A stretch of DNA of 64,000 bases from Anaeromyxobacter oryzae (GTDB lineage Bacteria; Myxococcota; Myxococcia; Myxococcales; Anaeromyxobacteraceae), in NCBI RefSeq assembly GCF_023169945.1, contig NZ_AP025591.1, positions 6,656,546 through 6,720,545 of the forward strand, given 5' to 3'. The notes beneath the pieces were generated by a model, which saw nothing but the letters and a program-made list of their open reading frames with translations, was not told where the DNA came from and searched no databases. How positions within the stretch are numbered: the stretch's first letter is position 1; each line of letters opens with the position of its first letter. This document shows positions 59,892 to 64,000 of the stretch, piece by piece. A program made the position numbers and the translations under genes.

Positions 59892-61352
59892 ATGCCCGCG
59901 CCCCGCGCCTCCCGTGTCCGGCGGCCCCTCCTCGTCGCCGCCGCCTCGGCCGCCGTGGCCGGCTGCAGCGTCCTCGCCCCCGGCCGCTTCGTGGCCGACC
60001 GCGCCCCGCCGCCGCCCGAGGTCGCCCGCGCCACGGTCGAGGCCTCCCGGCGACCGCCGCCGGCCCCCGCGCCGCAGCCCGCGCCGCCTCCGCCGGCCGA
60101 GCCGCGCTCGCTCGCGGATCTGGTCGACCTCGCGCTGCGCCAGGACCCGCTGACGCGCGCCACGTGGCTCGACGCCCGCGCCGCCGCGGCGACGGCGGGC
60201 AGCCGCCGCGGGCTGTACCAGCCGAGCCTCTCGGCGACGGCGCCCTTCCAGCGCCAGCGGCTCGCCGCCGTGCCGTCGCGTCCGAGCTTCTCGCAGACGA
60301 CCTACGGGGCCTCGGCCACGCTGTCCTGGACGCTGCTCGACCTCGGCGGGCGCGGTGCCCTCGTCGATGAGGCCGACCGGCTCGTCGACGCGGCCCGCCT
60401 CGGCGAGCAGGCCGCGGTGGCGGACCTCGTGCTCCGCGTCGAGCAGACCTACGACCAGTACCTCGCCGCGCGCGCGCTCGTGGACGCGGAGGGCGCCGCG
60501 GTCAAGACCGCCGAGGCGAGCCTCGCGGCGGCCGAGGACCGGCGCCGCGCCGGCGTCGCCACCATCGCGGACGTGCTCCAGGCGAGGACGGCGCTGTCGC
60601 AGGCGCGGCTCGCGCTGCACCAGCTCGAGGGCCAGGCGCTCGAGCTCCGCGGCGCGCTCGCCGTGCTCGCCGGCCTTCCGCCGACCGTCGAGCTCGACGT
60701 GGGCGTGCTCCCCGCCGACGTGAAGATCGCGGAGAGCCTTCCCGCGGTGGAGGCGCTGCTCGACGAGGCGGCGGCGCGGAGCCCCGATCTCGCGCGGGCC
60801 CGGGCGATCGCGGACGCCGCCGCCGCGCACGCGCGGGCGGCGTCCGTCGCGTGGGGGCCGCTCCTGTCCTTCGACGCCGGCGCGGGGCGGACGTGGTACG
60901 TGGCGCCGGAGGCGTTCGGGCCGCAGACGAGCTGGAACGTCGGCCTCACGCTGCGCCTGCCCCTCTTCGACGGGCTCTCACCCGTGTACGACGCGATGGC
61001 CGCGCGCGCCGCCGCCGCCGCCGCGGCGGCGCGCGCCGACGTCGCGGCCCAGCAGGTCGCGCTGTCGGTGTGGACGAGCTTCCAGACGCTGCGCAGCGCC
61101 GGACGACAGGTGGAGACCGCGCGCGATCTCCTGGCGTCCGCGCGGGAGTCGGCCGACGTCGCGCAGGGCCGCTACCGCGAGGGCGTCGGCTCGATCCTGG
61201 ACCTGCTCACGGCGCAGGCGGCGCTGGAGAGCGCGCGCGCCGAGGAGGTCCGCGCGCGGGCCGACTACCTGGTCGGCCTGGCGCAGCTCACGCGGGCGAC
61301 CGGACGGCTGGAGCTGCCCGCCGCCCGGCCATCCGCCGCGACGGATCGATAG
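59892..61352 (+). CDS. TolC-family outer-membrane efflux lipoprotein
   Basis: 486 residues. Lipobox VAGC (Cys25) and a Pro/Ala linker, then two repeats of the TolC fold with long helices (VLRVEQTYDQYLAARALVDA, AEDRRRAGVATIADVLQART, RYREGVGSILDLLTAQAALE) and short strand segments (YGASATLSWTLLDLGG, WNVGLTLRLPLFDGL). Outer-membrane channel of an RND or type I exporter, but no pump gene is adjacent. The most N-terminal ATG compatible with the lipobox was chosen. Confidence 0.88.
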   Translation: MPAPRASRVRRPLLVAAASAAVAGCSVLAPGRFVADRAPPPPEVARATVEASRRPPPAPAPQPAPPPPAEPRSLADLVDLALRQDPLTRATWLDARAAAATAGSRRGLYQPSLSATAPFQRQRLAAVPSRPSFSQTTYGASATLSWTLLDLGGRGALVDEADRLVDAARLGEQAAVADLVLRVEQTYDQYLAARALVDAEGAAVKTAEASLAAAEDRRRAGVATIADVLQARTALSQARLALHQLEGQALELRGALAVLAGLPPTVELDVGVLPADVKIAESLPAVEALLDEAAARSPDLARARAIADAAAAHARAASVAWGPLLSFDAGAGRTWYVAPEAFGPQTSWNVGLTLRLPLFDGLSPVYDAMAARAAAAAAAARADVAAQQVALSVWTSFQTLRSAGRQVETARDLLASARESADVAQGRYREGVGSILDLLTAQAALESARAEEVRARADYLVGLAQLTRATGRLELPAARPSAATDR

Positions 61353-61484
61353 GGCACGGGCCGGGCGGCCGATCGACGGGACGGGACACGAGCGGCGGCG
61401 CCCCGAAGCCCGGCCCGGGTGCGGACTTCCGGGCGGGCTCCGACGGAGCGCCGTGCCCAGCGTTCCTTTCAGGAGGAGGAACGC

Positions 61485-61682
61485 ATGAATCGTGACGAGA
61501 TCAAGGGCAAGATCGACGAGCTGAAGGGCAACGTGAAGAAGCGCATCGGCGGCGCGACGGACGACCCGAAGACCCAGGCCGAGGGCTGGCTCGAGGAGAA
61601 GAAGGGCAAGGTCCAGGGCGGGCTCGGCAAGATGGAGAAGAAGTCCGACCAGGCGGAACGGCACGATCCCGACGACCTCTAG
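61485..61682 (+). CDS. CsbD-like stress protein
   Basis: 65 residues; AGGAGGAGGA ribosome-binding site. The N-terminal MNRDEIKGKIDELKGNVKKR and EGWLEEKKGKVQGGLGK match the CsbD family: small, hydrophilic, stress-induced proteins with amphipathic helices. Followed by a strong terminator at 61716. Confidence 0.88.
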   Translation: MNRDEIKGKIDELKGNVKKRIGGATDDPKTQAEGWLEEKKGKVQGGLGKMEKKSDQAERHDPDDL

Positions 61683-61715
61683 CCGTACGACTGCGTACGG
61701 CCGCATCGAAGGACG

Positions 61716-61756
61716 AGCGCCCCGGCGGCCGTGTGGCCGCCGGGGCGCTTCTTTCC
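61716..61756 (+). terminator. Rho-independent terminator
   Basis: A perfect 15-bp stem (61716-61730 with 61735-61749) around a GTGT loop, followed by TCTTT. Lies 34 bases after the CsbD-like stop. A smaller 7-bp hairpin (CCGTACG-ACTG-CGTACGG, 61683-61700) comes right after the stop. Confidence 0.88.
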
Positions 61757-61780
61757 GGGGCAGGGCTCAGGCAACGGCGA

Positions 61781-63685
61781 TCACCACCCGCACTTCTCGC
61801 CCTTGATCTGCTCGCGGAGCCACGCCCGGAGCGGGGCGAAGTACTCGAGCAGGGCGGCGGCCGAGGGCTCTCGCGTCCCGGTGATCGCCTCGTACGCCTC
61901 CGGCCATGGGCGCGACGCGCCCATCGCGAGCATCGCCTCGAGCTTCTTGCCCGCCTCCTTCGACCCATAGATCGAGCACTCGTGGAGCGGGCCCTTGAAG
62001 CCGGCGGCGTCGCACAGGGCCTTGTGGAACTGGAACTGGTAGATCCGCGCGAGGAAGTACCTCGTGTACGGCACGTTCGCGGGGACGTGGTACTTCGCGC
62101 CCGGATCGAAGTCGGCCTCCGTCCGCGGCACCGGCGCGTCGACGCCCTGGTACTTCCGGCGGAGCTCCCACCACGCGGCGTCGTACCGCTCCGGCGGGAT
62201 CTTCCCGCTGAAGACGTCCCACCGCCACTGGTCGATGAGCTTGCCGAACGGCAGGAACGCGACCTTGTCGAGCGCCTGCTTCATCTGGACGTCGATGAGC
62301 CCCTTGTCGCCCTGCGGCTCCGTGCGGATGAGCCCGAGGCGCTTCAGGTAGCCGGGGGTGATCGAGAGCGCGATCGCGTCGCCGATCGCCTCATGGAAGC
62401 CGTCGTTGGCGCCGTTCTGGAAGAGCACCGGGAGACGGACGTAGGCGCGCTGGTAGTAGTTGTGGCCGAGCTCGTGGTGAATCGTGACGAGATCCTCCTC
62501 GCGCGGCCGGATGCACATCTTCACGCGGAGGTCGCCCGAGAAGGTCACGTCCCACGCGCTCGCGTGGCAGACCACGTCGCGATCCCGCGGCTTGGTTAGC
62601 TGGGAGCGCTCCCAGAACGTCTTCGGGAGCGGCTCGAACCCGAGCGACGAGAAGAACGCCTCGCCGACCTTCACCATCCGCACCGGGTCGTAGCCCTGGC
62701 GCTTCAGCGCGGCGTCGACGTCGAGGGACGGCTGCCCCTTGAAGGGCTCCACGAGCGGATAGACGTTGTTCCACTCCTGCGCCCACATGTTCCCGAGGAG
62801 GTGGGCGGGGATCGGCTTGCCGTCCGGCACGCGCGCCTTGCCGTACACCTTCTGCAGCCGCGCCCGGACGTAGCAGTGCAGCTCGTCGTAGAACGGCTTC
62901 ACCTCCTGCCAGAGCCGCTCGGTGTCCTTCTCGAACGCGTCCGGCGGCATGGCGTAGCCGGAGCGCCACAGGTCGCCCGCGTCGCGGTACCCCGCCTCGC
63001 GCGCGCCCTCGTTCGAGAGCGCCACGAGCCGCTCGTAGAGCGGCCGCATCTCCCTCGAGATGGTGCGCCAGCCCACCCACGCATCGAGGAGCGCGTCGTA
63101 GTCGCGGCTCGTCGCCATGAGCTCGGTGAGGTCCTGCAGGTCGCGGCACTTCCCCGCGCCCTTACCTCCCTTGGCCGGACCGCACCACTTCCCGCGACCG
63201 TAGATGCCCTCCAGCCGGGCGGACACGTCGGCGAGCTCGGCGCGCTTCGCGGCGTCCGCGGGGGCGGGCACGGGCGGACCGCCGGGGAGCACCGCGGGGT
63301 TGCGAAGCAGCGTGAGGGCGCGGCGGGTCTCGGGGTCGAGCTCCACGCCGTCGAAGCGGCGGGACTCGTGGATGGCGCGCGCGAGGTACTCCATCGCGTC
63401 CTCGTTCAGCGCCGCCGCGTTCCGCTCGGTGTCCTCGGTGATGTACGTGGACTTGATCCAGTCGGCGGTCGAGGACCGGGTCCAGAGCCGTTTCAGGTCG
63501 GCGTTCACCCGGTCGACGAAGGTCCTCGCCTCCGCCGTGGTCGGCTTCACCGGCTCGGGCGCGGCGGAGGCCTCGGGCGAGGCGGCGGGAGGGGGCGCGG
63601 CGGGCGAAGGGGGCGGGCGGGCGGCCGCCGCGCAAGCCAGGCTGGACGCGGCGGCGAGCGGCAGCAACGCGGTGCGGACGTTCAT
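61781..63685 (-). CDS. M2-family peptidyl-dipeptidase (ACE-like), exported
   Basis: 634 residues from the ATG at 63685. A signal peptide (residues 1-22; a Cys at 21 makes a lipoprotein possible, though the box is imperfect) is followed by a Pro/Ala/Glu linker. The catalytic motif HHELGHNYYQRAY (HEXXH), with the third ligand Glu in GFHEAIGDAIALS, is typical of M2. Other family blocks include WAQEWNNVYPLVEPF and VPANVPYTRYFLARIYQFQFH. Removes dipeptides from peptide C-termini in the periplasm or outside. Stands alone. Confidence 0.92.
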   Translation of the reverse strand: MNVRTALLPLAAASSLACAAAARPPPSPAAPPPAASPEASAAPEPVKPTTAEARTFVDRVNADLKRLWTRSSTADWIKSTYITEDTERNAAALNEDAMEYLARAIHESRRFDGVELDPETRRALTLLRNPAVLPGGPPVPAPADAAKRAELADVSARLEGIYGRGKWCGPAKGGKGAGKCRDLQDLTELMATSRDYDALLDAWVGWRTISREMRPLYERLVALSNEGAREAGYRDAGDLWRSGYAMPPDAFEKDTERLWQEVKPFYDELHCYVRARLQKVYGKARVPDGKPIPAHLLGNMWAQEWNNVYPLVEPFKGQPSLDVDAALKRQGYDPVRMVKVGEAFFSSLGFEPLPKTFWERSQLTKPRDRDVVCHASAWDVTFSGDLRVKMCIRPREEDLVTIHHELGHNYYQRAYVRLPVLFQNGANDGFHEAIGDAIALSITPGYLKRLGLIRTEPQGDKGLIDVQMKQALDKVAFLPFGKLIDQWRWDVFSGKIPPERYDAAWWELRRKYQGVDAPVPRTEADFDPGAKYHVPANVPYTRYFLARIYQFQFHKALCDAAGFKGPLHECSIYGSKEAGKKLEAMLAMGASRPWPEAYEAITGTREPSAAALLEYFAPLRAWLREQIKGEKCGW

Positions 63686-63804
63686 GTCGGCGTCGTTCCT
63701 CGAGTTCGGGGGTTCGCCCTTCGACGGCTCAGGGCGAGCGGTGACCGGGCGCCGGGCGCACCGGCGCCTCAAGGATACGCGAGCGGTGCGGACGTGACAT
63801 GGGT

Positions 63805-63828
63805 GGCGCGCACCCCCCGGTGCGCGCC
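63805..63828. terminator. Perfect hairpin between two minus-strand genes
   Basis: GGCGCGCACC (63805-63814) and GGTGCGCGCC (63819-63828) are perfect inverted copies with a 4-base loop. It lies 57 bases beyond the stop of the partial gene at 63886 and upstream of the M2 peptidase gene. No U-run; terminator or operator. Confidence 0.4.
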
Positions 63829-63885
63829 GCGCGAAGCGTCGTCTCCCGGTCCCCTCGCGACGCCGGCGTCGGCGTCACTGCGGCC

Positions 63886-64000
63886 TCAGTGCTGCTGGCC
63901 GCCCCTCCGGTCGTTCGCGAAGTTGCCGGCGAAGGTCCGGGGCTCTTCCTGGACGCGGAACAGCGGGCACTTCTCGCAGGACCAGCTGTCCCAGTCGAGC
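63886..64000 (-). CDS. C-terminal fragment of a small cysteine-motif protein
   Basis: The last 37 codons of a gene entering from the right edge: LDWDSWSCEKCPLFRVQEEP and a polar tail to the stop at 63886. The CXXCPLF motif resembles the C-terminal CPLF of the 72-residue 4-Cys protein at 50044. Upstream part not visible, so function and size are unknown. Confidence 0.5.
   Translation of the reverse strand, partial: LDWDSWSCEKCPLFRVQEEPRTFAGNFANDRRGGQQH

Overview
The window looks like part of the chromosome of an Anaeromyxobacter-type myxobacterium (Myxococcota, formerly Deltaproteobacteria). The DNA is very GC-rich with strong third-position GC bias. About ten genes encode multiheme c-type cytochromes (CXXCH motifs). 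There is a System II (ResB/CcsA) cytochrome c maturation pair, an AgmX/PglI-type C-terminal domain, and heavy use of two-component and sigma-54 signalling. The species assignment is inference; no rRNA or tRNA gene was seen.

Layout. (1) 1-12.1 kb, + strand: a probable extracellular electron transfer locus. It holds a 12-motif cytochrome (cut by the left edge), a SurA/parvulin-like chaperone, a small HTH protein, an OmpA/TonB-like envelope protein, a beta-barrel, two NHL-propeller lipoproteins, a second 12-motif cytochrome and a tetraheme cytochrome, closed by a strong terminator. (2) 12.1-25.9 kb: a structured repeat, a TMTC/TPR membrane protein, a tetraheme cytochrome coupled to a B12-binding radical SAM enzyme, a small membrane protein, a LuxE/PaaK-like protein, a YfhO-like protein, a propeller lipoprotein, a second B12 radical SAM enzyme, and CcsA and ResB. 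(3) 26-38.1 kb, - strand: a 2,629-residue cytochrome with 51 candidate heme motifs (42 CX2CH, 7 CX4CH, 2 CX3CH), preceded by a pentaheme cytochrome and a secreted propeller/PKD protein. It reads straight into the ResB/CcsA genes. (4) 38.6-39.6 kb: tandem paralogous small membrane proteins of unknown function. (5) 45.5-39.6 kb, - strand: six overlapping genes encoding a nonaheme cytochrome and a cytochrome b (a split CbcL-like quinol oxidase), an M56 peptidase, an unknown protein, a histidine kinase with a periplasmic CXXCH, and a NarL-type regulator. (6) 54.4-46 kb, - strand: a second heme-motif kinase, an archaemetzincin and an NtrC-type sigma-54 activator. These are followed, behind a sigma-54-like promoter, by a respiratory operon: a 4-Cys protein, a 25-residue membrane peptide, HybA-like and NrfD-like subunits, two membrane-anchored GcvH-like proteins and a triheme c7-type cytochrome. 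(7) 54.7-64 kb: mostly housekeeping genes (purU, hemF, terC, nhaR, grxC, a TolC-like protein, a CsbD-like protein, an M2 peptidase).

How the parts fit together (inference): the two quinol-oxidising modules (regions 5 and 6) would pass electrons to periplasmic cytochromes and then to the large cytochromes and the putative outer-membrane conduit (regions 1 and 3). The kinases with covalent-heme motifs next to both quinol modules suggest that respiration is tuned by a redox or ligand signal sensed in the periplasm. The most striking items are the 51-motif cytochrome with its duplicated 15-motif module, the two pairings of heme-motif kinase with metallopeptidase, and the GcvH-fold subunits that lack an obvious lipoyl lysine.
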